NCBI RefSeq assembly: GCF_001908205.1
Contig: NZ_LGHL01000089.1
Coordinates: 1-47,121, forward strand
DNA: 47,121 bases
Direction: 5' to 3'
From: Bradyrhizobium sp. NAS80.1
Lineage (GTDB): Bacteria > Pseudomonadota > Alphaproteobacteria > Rhizobiales > Xanthobacteraceae
Shown here: in pieces, positions 32,360 through 39,356 of the stretch
Layout: every line of letters begins with the position of its first letter
Position numbering within the stretch: the first letter of the stretch is position 1
Made by a program: the position numbers and the translations under genes
The notes under the pieces: model-generated
Database searches by the model: none
Told to the model about the DNA's origin: nothing
Seen by the model: the letters and a program-made list of their open reading frames with translations, nothing else

Positions 32360-32399
32360 CAAAGGCCGACCGAGCCCAAGCTCGACCTGTAAGCCTTTG
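32360..32399 (-). promoter_or_regulatory. Nested stem-loop directly before the thrC ribosome site
   Basis: On the minus strand CAAAGGC (32399-32393) pairs with GCCTTTG (32366-32360), and inside it CGAGC pairs with GCTCG around TTGG (32384-32371). The outer arm touches the GGAGGG site. A TAAAAT -10-like element lies at 32405-32400. If transcription starts there, the outer stem would be incomplete. It may influence thrC translation. Confidence 0.4.
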
Positions 32400-32496
32400 A
32401 TTTTACGAAAATACTTGTTAACAGCCAGAGGCTTTGGGCCACCATAAAGTGTTTTGCGGCGTCGGGAAACCGCTTCGCGCCTGCACCCCTGTCGAA

Positions 32497-32527
32497 CGCA
32501 AAAGGGCTGCGGCGATGCCGCAGCCCT
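32497..32527 (-). terminator. Rho-independent terminator (candidate sRNA)
   Basis: On the minus strand GGGCTGCGGC and GCCGCAGCCC form a perfect 10-base stem with loop ATC, followed by TTTT. The nearest upstream minus-strand gene (the response regulator at 32763) ends about 240 bases away, and the next minus-strand gene begins beyond it. Confidence 0.75.
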
Positions 32528-32634
32528 CTCTTGGAAGGTCTGTCGTTGATGTGCAGACCGGTTTGCCTCGTCCGGGTCTCCGACCCGCTAGAACTGTTCC
32601 CGCAAGCTTCCGTCAGCTGTCACGAGATCGTCAA
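32497..32634 (-). ncRNA. Candidate small RNA with EcfG-type promoter
   Basis: A predicted minus-strand transcript of about 135 bases would start near 32634, downstream of an EcfG-like promoter, and end at an intrinsic terminator. In order it holds three hairpins: CGGGTC/GACCCG with a TCC-complement loop (32587-32573), GGTCTG/CAGACC (32559-32537) and the terminator stem (32526-32504) followed by TTTT. No credible reading frame with a ribosome site is present. The next downstream gene, thrC, lies beyond the terminator, so this is not its leader. I do not recognise it as a known RNA family; expression is unproven. Confidence 0.5.
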
Positions 32635-32640
32635 GGCGAA

Positions 32641-32665
32641 AACGACGAGCGCTGGAAGATGTTCC
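32641..32665 (-). promoter_or_regulatory. EcfG-type (general stress sigma factor) promoter
   Basis: On the minus strand GGAAC (32665-32661) and CGTT (32644-32641) are separated by 16 bases, matching the alphaproteobacterial EcfG consensus GGAAC-N16/17-CGTT in all nine bases. One such match in a window this size could arise by chance; the intergenic place and the downstream terminator support it. Confidence 0.5.
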
Positions 32666-32762
32666 TATTTTTCCCGGCGTGTTTCATCGTTCACAGCACA
32701 GTCGTGGGAGCGCTCGCCCCAGAGCCATTTCCGTTCCGATGCCGGTTTGGCGCCCGGGGACA

Positions 32763-33407
32763 TCAGCTCATCCCGACTTCCACCGCGATCCTGATCAGGT
32801 CGGAATGGTTCTTGGCGCCGAGCTTCTGCTTGAGCAGGGACGTGGTGTTGGCGACCGTCTTGTAGGAGATGCCGAGCGCCTTGGCGACCTCGACGATCTT
32901 GTCGCCGCGTCCGAGCAGGCGGAGAATCTCGAGCTCCCGCGCCGTCATCTGCGAGGCCGGATTGGCCTTGATCTGGGCGCCGGAGAACGTCACGGCCTCC
33001 GCAAGCTGCGGCGATATGTAATTGTCGCCTGCGGCCACCTTGCGCACCGCCTTGAGCAGGATCCTGGGATCGTCGCCCTTGGAGACATAGCCCTGCGCAC
33101 CGAGCTCGACGGCCCGCACCACGAAGGCCGGATCGTCGTTCATGCTGAAAATGATGATCTTTGCGTCGGGATCGTCCTTGCGGATCCGGCGCATCAACTC
33201 GAAGCCGGAGACGTCGGGCAGGCTGATGTCGATCACGGTAACGTCGGGCCGCTTGCTCACATAGGCACGATGGCCGGATTTCGCGTCAGTCGCCTCGTCG
33301 ATCCGGACCGAATGGTCGGACGCGAAAAGGGTGCGACAACCTGACAGAACCACAGGGTGGTCGTCGACGATCAGGATCCTGGTCGCCGGCTTGGCGGTAT
33401 CTTGCAT
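32763..33407 (-). CDS. NarL-family response regulator
   Basis: This 214-residue protein has a receiver domain (residues 10-125) with DD at 15-16, phospho-acceptor Asp60 (TVIDISLPDVSG) and Lys in GYVSKGDD. A LuxR-type helix-turn-helix follows (about 150-214, with MTARELEILRLLGRGD and ISYKTVANTTSLLKQKLG). The ATG at 33407 starts directly with the receiver; reading further upstream would be antisense to the kinase. It diverges from the NarX-type kinase across 85 bases, so the two form a cognate pair. The stimulus and targets are unknown; the small RNA gene just downstream is a possible neighbour in the same circuit. Confidence 0.93.
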   Translation of the reverse strand: MQDTAKPATRILIVDDHPVVLSGCRTLFASDHSVRIDEATDAKSGHRAYVSKRPDVTVIDISLPDVSGFELMRRIRKDDPDAKIIIFSMNDDPAFVVRAVELGAQGYVSKGDDPRILLKAVRKVAAGDNYISPQLAEAVTFSGAQIKANPASQMTARELEILRLLGRGDKIVEVAKALGISYKTVANTTSLLKQKLGAKNHSDLIRIAVEVGMS

Positions 33408-33492
33408 CGCGCGCTCTCTGTTTTTCGACTCATAGACCGACGGGAACAAATGGAAAGAGAGAAATCCGCCGGAACGCGTTAGAATTGACCTA

Positions 33493-34827
33493 ATGTGGCA
33501 ACAGCTCTCCTTCAGAACGCGGCTGTTTCTCCCGCTCGGCGTGGGTTTCCTCGCCGCGCTGATCATGGGCGGCGTGCTGCTCCAGATGTTCACGACCGAC
33601 CAGCTGGCCGCCGAGACTGAACCGGGCCGGCGCTCGACCCGCACCGTCGCCACCGCCCTCAACAGCACCCTGAGCGTCTCGGACAATCCGCGGAAGATGC
33701 TCGACGCATTTGTCCATTCTTTGGACGCCTCCTCGGATATTCAATTCCGTCCTGTCGAAGCAGGTCCCGCGCCTTCCGTGAAGGACAGCCTGCGCGATCT
33801 GCATGGCGTGCCGCAATGGTTCGTCAACCTGATCGTCATTCCGGACACTGACGTGGCATCTCCGGTATTCATCGACGGCAGGCGCGTCGGCAACATCGTA
33901 TTCATGCCCGACCTGTCCGCCGACCTGTTCGAGAAATGGATCGGCTTCCTTGCGCTGACGAGCCTCATCGCCGTGATGATGGTGCTGACCGGAACGATCA
34001 CCTACCTCTTCGTGGGATCTGCGCTACGCCCCCTGCAGAATCTCGGCGCGGGCCTCACGCGAATACGGCGCGGCGATTATGCGACGCCGATACCGGTGGC
34101 AGGGCCGCCGGAGATCCGGCAGAGCTGCGAGGAGGCCAACGCGCTGGCGACCACGCTTGCGCAATTGAACCATGACAATCGCGACCTGTTGCACCGTCTG
34201 GTGTCGCTCCAGGACGATGAGCGGCGCGGTCTCGCGCGCGAATTGCACGACGAGCTCGGTCCGCTGCTGTTCAGCATCCGCGCCGGCACGATCGCGCTGA
34301 TCGAAGCTGCGGCACCGGCAGGAAATCTCGGCAATTCCGTGCAGCAGGTGCTGCAGTCGGTCGAGGCGCTGCAGCAGACCAACCGTCGCATCCTCGACCG
34401 GCTGCGGCCGCTGTACATTGAGGAATTGGGCCTCGAGACCAGCTTGCAGACGCTGCTCCAGAACTTTCGCAAACAGGCGCCGCATATCGGCTTCACAGCG
34501 ACGATCGATCCCGATCTCAACGGGATCGACGGGCCGCTCGCCCAGATTGTCTATCGCCTGATCCAGGAAGCGCTGACCAACGTGTTGCGCCATGCCGGAG
34601 CGAGCAACGCTCAGGTGCAGGCAACCATTTCCGGCGGGGCCATCGCCATCGAGATATCCGACGACGGAGGCGGCTTTCCCGCCAACAACGTCTTCGGCCG
34701 GGGCCTGACCGGCATGCACGAGCGCGTGCGCGCGCTCAGCGGATCATTGTCTTTGCTGCGCGAAGACGAGCGAACCTATGTACGCTGCCGCCTGCCGGTC
34801 GGAGCGATGCGAGACGCGACGGCATGA
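33493..34827 (+). CDS. NarX-type sensor histidine kinase
   Basis: This 444-residue membrane kinase of the HisKA_3/NarX group has a first membrane helix (residues 12-33), a periplasmic region (about 35-150), a second helix (about 155-180), a HAMP domain (about 180-235), phospho-accepting His252 (RGLARELHDELGPLLFSIR), and an ATPase domain with N-box LIQEALTNVLRHA and DDGGGFP/GRGLTGMHERV. The periplasmic part is about 115 residues, of no family I recognise. It phosphorylates the divergent response regulator. The gene's ribosome site is weak. A small NTF2-like gene follows on the other strand. Confidence 0.93.
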   Translation: MWQQLSFRTRLFLPLGVGFLAALIMGGVLLQMFTTDQLAAETEPGRRSTRTVATALNSTLSVSDNPRKMLDAFVHSLDASSDIQFRPVEAGPAPSVKDSLRDLHGVPQWFVNLIVIPDTDVASPVFIDGRRVGNIVFMPDLSADLFEKWIGFLALTSLIAVMMVLTGTITYLFVGSALRPLQNLGAGLTRIRRGDYATPIPVAGPPEIRQSCEEANALATTLAQLNHDNRDLLHRLVSLQDDERRGLARELHDELGPLLFSIRAGTIALIEAAAPAGNLGNSVQQVLQSVEALQQTNRRILDRLRPLYIEELGLETSLQTLLQNFRKQAPHIGFTATIDPDLNGIDGPLAQIVYRLIQEALTNVLRHAGASNAQVQATISGGAIAIEISDDGGGFPANNVFGRGLTGMHERVRALSGSLSLLREDERTYVRCRLPVGAMRDATA

Positions 34828-34830
34828 AGA

Positions 34831-35196
34831 TCAGCAGGCGCGGCCGTCGTGCGAGTTCTGCCGCGACGGTGTGCACAGCATGCTGAAGATCTTGCCTTCC
34901 GCACTGAATCGAAACGAGGCGCGAATGCGCAGCGAGCCCGCGACGGAGTATTCGAAATCGACACCGTGGGGTGTGGGCTTGATCTCCTCCAGCACGAAGC
35001 CGGCCGAGGAGAAGCCGCTCAACCGTGGTCCCCAATAGCTTTCGAGCTCGCGCATGCCGCGATAGCGCTGCGTGCCGTTGCACATGCATTCGAGCTGGGC
35101 ATCGTCCGCATAGAGGTCGAGTAGCGTCGCAAGGTCGCCCTTGCGGCAGGCGTCCACCCAGTCAACGACAATTCCTATCGGATCAAAATCGCTCAC
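34831..35196 (-). CDS. NTF2-like (SnoaL-type) protein
   Basis: This protein of about 121 residues has the cone-shaped NTF2/SnoaL fold: helix GIVVDWVDACRKGDLATLLDLYADDAQLE, then strands with RYRGMRELESYWGPRL and a beta-sheet end. Such proteins are isomerases, binding proteins or domain partners, so no function can be assigned. The start is uncertain: GTG at 35196 (chosen, because the conserved helix follows) or GTG at 35244, which would add 16 residues. Cysteines are present at CRKGD and ECMCNG. It runs in the same direction as surf1, 116 bases downstream, with a hairpin between. Confidence 0.7.
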   Translation of the reverse strand: MSDFDPIGIVVDWVDACRKGDLATLLDLYADDAQLECMCNGTQRYRGMRELESYWGPRLSGFSSAGFVLEEIKPTPHGVDFEYSVAGSLRIRASFRFSAEGKIFSMLCTPSRQNSHDGRAC

Positions 35197-35287
35197 GCCT
35201 GAATCCTGACCGCCGCAAAAAGTCTGCGTGCACCTTCGGATCACATTCGTGAATATGCGCTGAATAATAAAGTCCGGGCGATCCCGG

Positions 35288-35312
35288 GTTCCCTCAGGGA
35301 ATCCGAGGGAAC
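35288..35312 (-). promoter_or_regulatory. Inverted repeat directly after surf1
   Basis: GTTCCCTC and GAGGGAAC are perfect 8-base arms around 9 bases, ending one base before the surf1 stop codon. No T run follows on the minus strand, so it is more likely a 3'-stabilising hairpin than a terminator. Confidence 0.4.
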
Positions 35313-36065
35313 TTAACTTCGCCGGAAGCCTCTCATCCAGACACCGAAGGCAATCAGCACGGCGCCGGCGAGCGTGAACCAGGTGATGGCGTATTGCAGA
35401 TGATCGTCCTTCAGATGGACGTCGAGCGGTCCGGGACGCGGAATGTTGTTCTCCGGCGCTGGCTGCTCCAGGTCGATGTAGAACGGCGCAACCGTGCCCC
35501 AGCCGAGCGCACGGGCGATCGCCAGATGATCGCGCACGAACCAGAGCCGCTTGTCGCGGTTCTCCGCCGGCGTCAGCCAGCCCGGCGCCTCCGGGAAGCG
35601 CAGATAGCCGGTGAGCGCGACGGGCTGGCCTGTCACGAGCTTCTTCATCGCGCGATCCTCGACACCGCGATCCTGCATCGTATTCTCGACGAAGCCGGCA
35701 TCGATCACGACCGTCTCGCCGCTTGGCAGCCGCGCCGGCAGGAACGCCCAGGTGCCGGGGCCGGAAGCATCCTTGCGCACGGCGGAGCCGGCGGAATAGA
35801 CCATCGCATCAGCCAGCGGCGCGTAGGTCGCGGTGAGGCTGACGCGGCGGAATTCGTCACGCGCCGGATTCAACGTGGCCCATTGCGCAGGCGGCGGCAA
35901 CGCGATGGGTGCAGCCGCAAGACGTTCGGTGAGCGCCGCGATCAGCTCGTGCTTTGCGACGCGGCGCTGCAATTGCCAGGCGCCGAGCGCGACAAACACG
36001 GCAGTCAGGAAGAGCGTGAACAGCGCGAAGCCGGCCACGCGAGGCTTGCGCGCAGTGTCGTTCAT
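35313..36065 (-). CDS. SURF1-family cytochrome oxidase assembly protein
   Basis: This 250-residue protein is of the SURF1/Shy1 family, which helps insert heme a into subunit I of cytochrome aa3 oxidase. It has membrane helices at each end (about residues 12-33 and 224-243), with a periplasmic domain between. The domain contains GAWQLQRR, the family segment GPGTWAFLPARLPSGETVVIDAGFV, and YLRFPEAPGWLTPAENRD. The C-terminal HLQYAITWFTLAGAVLI is typical. Its ATG overlaps the DUF983 stop (ATGA). It follows the cox operon, probably as a downstream unit with DUF983. Confidence 0.92.
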   Translation of the reverse strand: MNDTARKPRVAGFALFTLFLTAVFVALGAWQLQRRVAKHELIAALTERLAAAPIALPPPAQWATLNPARDEFRRVSLTATYAPLADAMVYSAGSAVRKDASGPGTWAFLPARLPSGETVVIDAGFVENTMQDRGVEDRAMKKLVTGQPVALTGYLRFPEAPGWLTPAENRDKRLWFVRDHLAIARALGWGTVAPFYIDLEQPAPENNIPRPGPLDVHLKDDHLQYAITWFTLAGAVLIAFGVWMRGFRRS

Positions 36066-36463
36066 TTCTCGCGGTCGACCAACCGGCCCGGCGCAGCCTT
36101 GTGGTGGAACTGCAGCGCGATCAGCAGCGACTTCATGGAGCGCAGCGGCAAGAGCGTGGTGGCGAGGATCAGCGGCAGCCAGAGCACCGCATGCAGCCAG
36201 AACGGCGGCTGGTACTTGACCTCGACGACGAGCGCGCAGCCGACCACGATCGCGCCGGCCAGCATGATGATGAAGATCGCGGGACCGTCGCCGGAGTCGA
36301 TGAAGGCGTAGTCGAGGCCGCAACGCTCGCAGCTAGGTGCGAGCGTCAGGAAGCCCGCATAGAGCTTGCCCTGGCCGCAGCGCGGACATTTGCAGGCAAG
36401 TCCGCGCATCGCGCTCTGCAGGACAGTGGTTTCGGACCCGGATGTACCGGCGGGCTCGTTCAT
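36062..36463 (-). CDS. DUF983 membrane protein
   Basis: This 133-residue protein has an N-terminal zinc-ribbon-like CPRCGQGKLY and CERCGLDY (four cysteines, about residues 26-50) and two membrane helices (about 60-85 and 92-115). DUF983 genes are regularly found in cytochrome oxidase loci, and a role in oxidase assembly is suspected, but none is proven. The gene lies between coxC and surf1 and overlaps surf1. A terminator-like stem separates it from coxC, so it may be read through or have its own promoter. Confidence 0.88.
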   Translation of the reverse strand: MNEPAGTSGSETTVLQSAMRGLACKCPRCGQGKLYAGFLTLAPSCERCGLDYAFIDSGDGPAIFIIMLAGAIVVGCALVVEVKYQPPFWLHAVLWLPLILATTLLPLRSMKSLLIALQFHHKAAPGRLVDREK

Positions 36464-36515
36464 GACGGCGAACTCTATCACACTTTCCGCCGAAACTTCC
36501 GGCGCTCGAAAAGGC

Positions 36516-36545
36516 GAAAGGGCGGCCCCGCGGCCGCCCTTTCTG
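36516..36545 (-). terminator. Rho-independent terminator after coxC
   Basis: AAAGGGCGGCC and GGCCGCCCTTT form a perfect 11-base stem around four bases. It starts 16 bases after the coxC stop. On the minus strand TTTCGCCTTTTCG follows, a modest T tract, so DUF983 may still get partial read-through. Confidence 0.65.
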
Positions 36546-36561
36546 ATCAATCTGTCGTGGC

Positions 36562-37458
36562 TCAGTGCGCGCCGTGGGCCATGGTCTCGGCACCGTGTCC
36601 CCAGACGTAGATGCAGAGGAACAGGAACAGCCAGACCACGTCGACGAAGTGCCAGTACCAGGCGGCGAACTCGAAGCCGAGGTGCTGCTTCGGCGTGAAG
36701 TGGCCGGCATAGGCGCGGGCGAGGCACACGATCAGGAAGATGGTGCCGACCAGCACATGGAAACCGTGGAAGCCGGTGGCCATGAAGAAGGTCGCGCCGT
36801 AGACGTTGCCGGCGAATGAGAACGCCGCGTGGCTGTACTCATAGGCCTGCACGCAGGTGAAAAGCGCGCCGAGCACGACCGTGATGATCAGGCCGTACTT
36901 GAGACCCTGGCGATCGTTCTCGAGCAGCGCGTGGTGCGCCCAGGTCACGGTGGTGCCGGAGGTGAGCAGGATCAGCGTGTTCAGGAGCGGCAGATGCCAG
37001 GGATCGAAGGTCTCGATGCCATGGGGCGGCCAGGTGCCCGGCACGGAGCAGGCGCCGGCCTGTGTGCCGAGGCCGCAGCCGAACACCGCATCGCGGGTGG
37101 CGTGGACGGCGTCGGCCGGGAACAGCGCGGCATTGAAATAGGCCCAGAACCAGGCGACGAAGAACATCACCTCGGAAGCGATGAACAGGATCATGCCGTA
37201 GCGGTGATGGAGCTGCACGACGCGGGTGTGGTCGCCCTTGTACTGGGCTTCCTTGATGACGTCGCCCCACCAGCTCGCCATCGTATAGAGCACGCCGACG
37301 GTGCCGACGCCGAACACGATCGGCGCCGCCGCGAACAAGTGATGCATCCAGGCAATCGCGCCGACCGCCATGATGAAGGCCGAAAGCGAACCGACTGCCG
37401 GCCAGGGAGAGGGATCGACCAGGTGATAGTCGTGATGCTTGGTTTGCGCCGTAGCCAT
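36562..37458 (-). CDS. coxC: Cytochrome c oxidase subunit III
   Basis: This 298-residue subunit of the aa3-type oxidase has seven membrane helices. It starts HHDYHLVDPSPWP, and conserved parts include ASEVMFFVAWFWAYF and GFHGFHVLVGTIFL with the family histidines. The C-terminal WYWHFVDVVWLFLF helix is diagnostic. It does not carry redox centres and stabilises subunit I. It is the last gene of the core operon (coxB-coxA-ctaB-coxF-ctaG-coxC), 79 bases after ctaG and before a terminator. Confidence 0.97.
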   Translation of the reverse strand: MATAQTKHHDYHLVDPSPWPAVGSLSAFIMAVGAIAWMHHLFAAAPIVFGVGTVGVLYTMASWWGDVIKEAQYKGDHTRVVQLHHRYGMILFIASEVMFFVAWFWAYFNAALFPADAVHATRDAVFGCGLGTQAGACSVPGTWPPHGIETFDPWHLPLLNTLILLTSGTTVTWAHHALLENDRQGLKYGLIITVVLGALFTCVQAYEYSHAAFSFAGNVYGATFFMATGFHGFHVLVGTIFLIVCLARAYAGHFTPKQHLGFEFAAWYWHFVDVVWLFLFLCIYVWGHGAETMAHGAH

Positions 37459-37537
37459 TTGCGGTCTCTCTCCTCAATACCGTGCCTGTCCGGCACTTAT
37501 CCCCTTGTTTCCAACCCCTGCGGCGAGAGCCCGGTGA

Positions 37538-38173
37538 TCAGAGATTTCCTTTGCGTTTGTCGTCCTCGCCCGATGCGAGCGGCTTCACCACCGGATCGCG
37601 CACCGGATAGAACGTGTAGGACAGCGTGATCGTGTTCAGCCCGTCGTTCTCGTGATCGTCGGCGATCGACGGATCGACGTAGAACACGACCGGCATCTCC
37701 CGCTTCTCTCCGGGCGCCATGGTCTGCTCGGTGAAGCAGAAGCAGTTGATCTTCTGGAAGTAGGAGCCGACCGTCAGCGGCGCGACATTGTACGCGGCCT
37801 GGCCTGCGGTGGTGCGCGCGGCCTGGTTGGTCACGGTGTAGTAGACCGTCGTGACCTGGCCGATATTGACCTCGATCTCGTTCTGCTCCGGCTCGAACTT
37901 CCAGGGCAGGCCGGGCGCGACGTTGGAATCGAAGCGCACCGCGATCTTTCGTGCGATCGGTCCGCTCGCGGGCGCGGAGGTCGCGACCTGGGTCGTGCCA
38001 TTGAAGCCGGTGGCGCGGCAAAACCAGTTGTAGAAGGGCACCGCCGCGTAGGAGGCGCCAACCATCAGCGCGACCACGCCGCCGCAGATCGAGGCGACCA
38101 GCACGTCACGACCGAGGCCACGGCGCTTCGCCGTCTGGCTCTCATCCCGCGATATGGTCGGTCCCTGATCCAT
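37538..38173 (-). CDS. ctaG: Cytochrome c oxidase assembly protein CtaG (Cox11)
   Basis: This 211-residue copper chaperone delivers CuB to subunit I. It has one N-terminal membrane helix (about residues 23-45) and a periplasmic Ig-like domain with the copper motif INCFCFTEQ (about residues 142-150) and DPSIADD. PFYNWFCRATGFNGT after the helix is typical. GAGAGAAG just before the ATG is the ribosome site. It starts six bases after coxF, in the usual order of this genus. Confidence 0.96.
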   Translation of the reverse strand: MDQGPTISRDESQTAKRRGLGRDVLVASICGGVVALMVGASYAAVPFYNWFCRATGFNGTTQVATSAPASGPIARKIAVRFDSNVAPGLPWKFEPEQNEIEVNIGQVTTVYYTVTNQAARTTAGQAAYNVAPLTVGSYFQKINCFCFTEQTMAPGEKREMPVVFYVDPSIADDHENDGLNTITLSYTFYPVRDPVVKPLASGEDDKRKGNL

Positions 38174-38179
38174 CTTCTC

Positions 38180-38344
38180 TCACAACGGCCGGTTCAGCAC
38201 CGCCGGTCCCTTAACCATGGTGACGGCGAAAAACAGGACCACGAGCACGCCGAGCGCAAGCGCGATCGCGATCGAGCGCTGCCGACGGCTCTTCTTCTGC
38301 GCCTCGGTGAGGACGATTCCATCTGGCTCGGGTTTGTCAGCCAT
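38180..38344 (-). CDS. coxF: CoxF: small membrane protein of the oxidase operon
   Basis: This 54-residue protein begins with a hydrophilic stretch (EPDGIVLTEAQKKSRRQRS), followed by one membrane helix (IALALGVLVVLFFAVTMV, about residues 28-45) and ends GPAVLNRPL. CoxF lies between coxA/ctaB and coxC in Bradyrhizobium and is needed for aa3 oxidase assembly or function in some reports; I rate the role as uncertain. GAGG about six bases upstream supports the ATG at 38344; a 109-residue extension would overlap ctaB and is rejected. Confidence 0.85.
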   Translation of the reverse strand: MADKPEPDGIVLTEAQKKSRRQRSIAIALALGVLVVLFFAVTMVKGPAVLNRPL

Positions 38345-38351
38345 CCCAGCC

Positions 38352-39296
38352 TCATGCGCCCCATACCATCGGAGCAAGCGCCCGGAACACGACTTCGGCC
38401 AGCAGGGTCGCGAACAATCCAAACAGATACAGGATCGAGAAAGCAAACAGTTTCCGCGTGGCGCGCAGCGACTGGCTACGCTCGCGGCGCATATAGACGT
38501 TGACGGCAAGCACCAGCATGCCGGCGCCCAGGATCAGCGAGACGATGCCGTAGACGGCGTCGAAATAGCCGAGCGCCCAGGGCGCGGCGGCCACCGCAAT
38601 CAGGACGATGGTGTAGAGCAGGATCTGAAGCCGCGTCGCGTCGGGACCGGCGACGTTGGGCAGCATCGGAATGCCGGCGCGCGCGTAATCGTCGGAGCGG
38701 AACAGCGCGAGCGCCCAGAAGTGCGGCGGGGTCCAGAAGAAGATGATGGCGAAGAGAAGCAGCGGCTCGACGTCGACCTTGCCGGTCACGGCGGCCCAGG
38801 CGACCACCGGCGGCAGCGCGCCGGCGGCACCGCCGATCACGATGTTCTGCGCGGTCCAGCGCTTCAGGCCCATCGTGTAGATCACGACGTAGAAGAAGAT
38901 CGTGAAGGCGAGCAGCGCGCCTGCGATCCAGTTGACGAGAATGCCGAGCGTCATCACCGAGAAGAAGGCGAGCGTCATGCCGAACGTCATCGCCTCGGGG
39001 CGGGTGATACGGCCACGCGGGATCGGCCGGTTCGCAGTGCGCGACATCTTGGCGTCGATGTCGCCTTCGAGCGCCATGTTGAGCGCGCCCGAGGCGCCGG
39101 CACCGACCGCGATGCAGAGCAGCGAGGTGATCGCCAGTACCGGGTGGAAATACCCGGGCGCCATCGCCATTCCGACCAGCGCGGTGAAGATCACCAGCGA
39201 CATCACCCGCGGCTTGAGCAGCGCGATGTAATCGCCAACCTCCGCTTCGGAGATGCGGGGATTGATGTCGATGGCGTTGTGGTCGAGGACGGACAC
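38352..39296 (-). CDS. ctaB: Heme O synthase (protoheme IX farnesyltransferase)
   Basis: This 314-residue membrane prenyltransferase of the UbiA superfamily adds a farnesyl group to protoheme to make heme O, the precursor of heme A. Conserved aspartate-rich regions are in NMALEGDIDAKMSRTANRP (DxxxD) and RSDDYARAGIPMLP. It has about nine membrane helices. The start is GTG at 39296. It lies 7 bases before coxF and 60 bases after coxA, which has a strong intercistronic hairpin between them. The substrate heme depends on hemA, also in this window. Confidence 0.96.
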   Translation of the reverse strand: MSVLDHNAIDINPRISEAEVGDYIALLKPRVMSLVIFTALVGMAMAPGYFHPVLAITSLLCIAVGAGASGALNMALEGDIDAKMSRTANRPIPRGRITRPEAMTFGMTLAFFSVMTLGILVNWIAGALLAFTIFFYVVIYTMGLKRWTAQNIVIGGAAGALPPVVAWAAVTGKVDVEPLLLFAIIFFWTPPHFWALALFRSDDYARAGIPMLPNVAGPDATRLQILLYTIVLIAVAAAPWALGYFDAVYGIVSLILGAGMLVLAVNVYMRRERSQSLRATRKLFAFSILYLFGLFATLLAEVVFRALAPMVWGA

Positions 39297-39321
39297 TAAT
39301 TTAACTCGCTTCGTTGTAGAG

Positions 39322-39348
39322 CCGCGGCGCCCATGACGGGCGCCGCGG
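39322..39348 (-). promoter_or_regulatory. Intercistronic hairpin between coxA and ctaB
   Basis: CCGCGGCGCCC and GGGCGCCGCGG are perfect 11-base arms around a 5-base loop in the 60-base gap. No T run follows, so it is likely a stabilising or attenuating structure and not a full terminator. Confidence 0.5.
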
Positions 39349-39356
39349 GAGATCGC

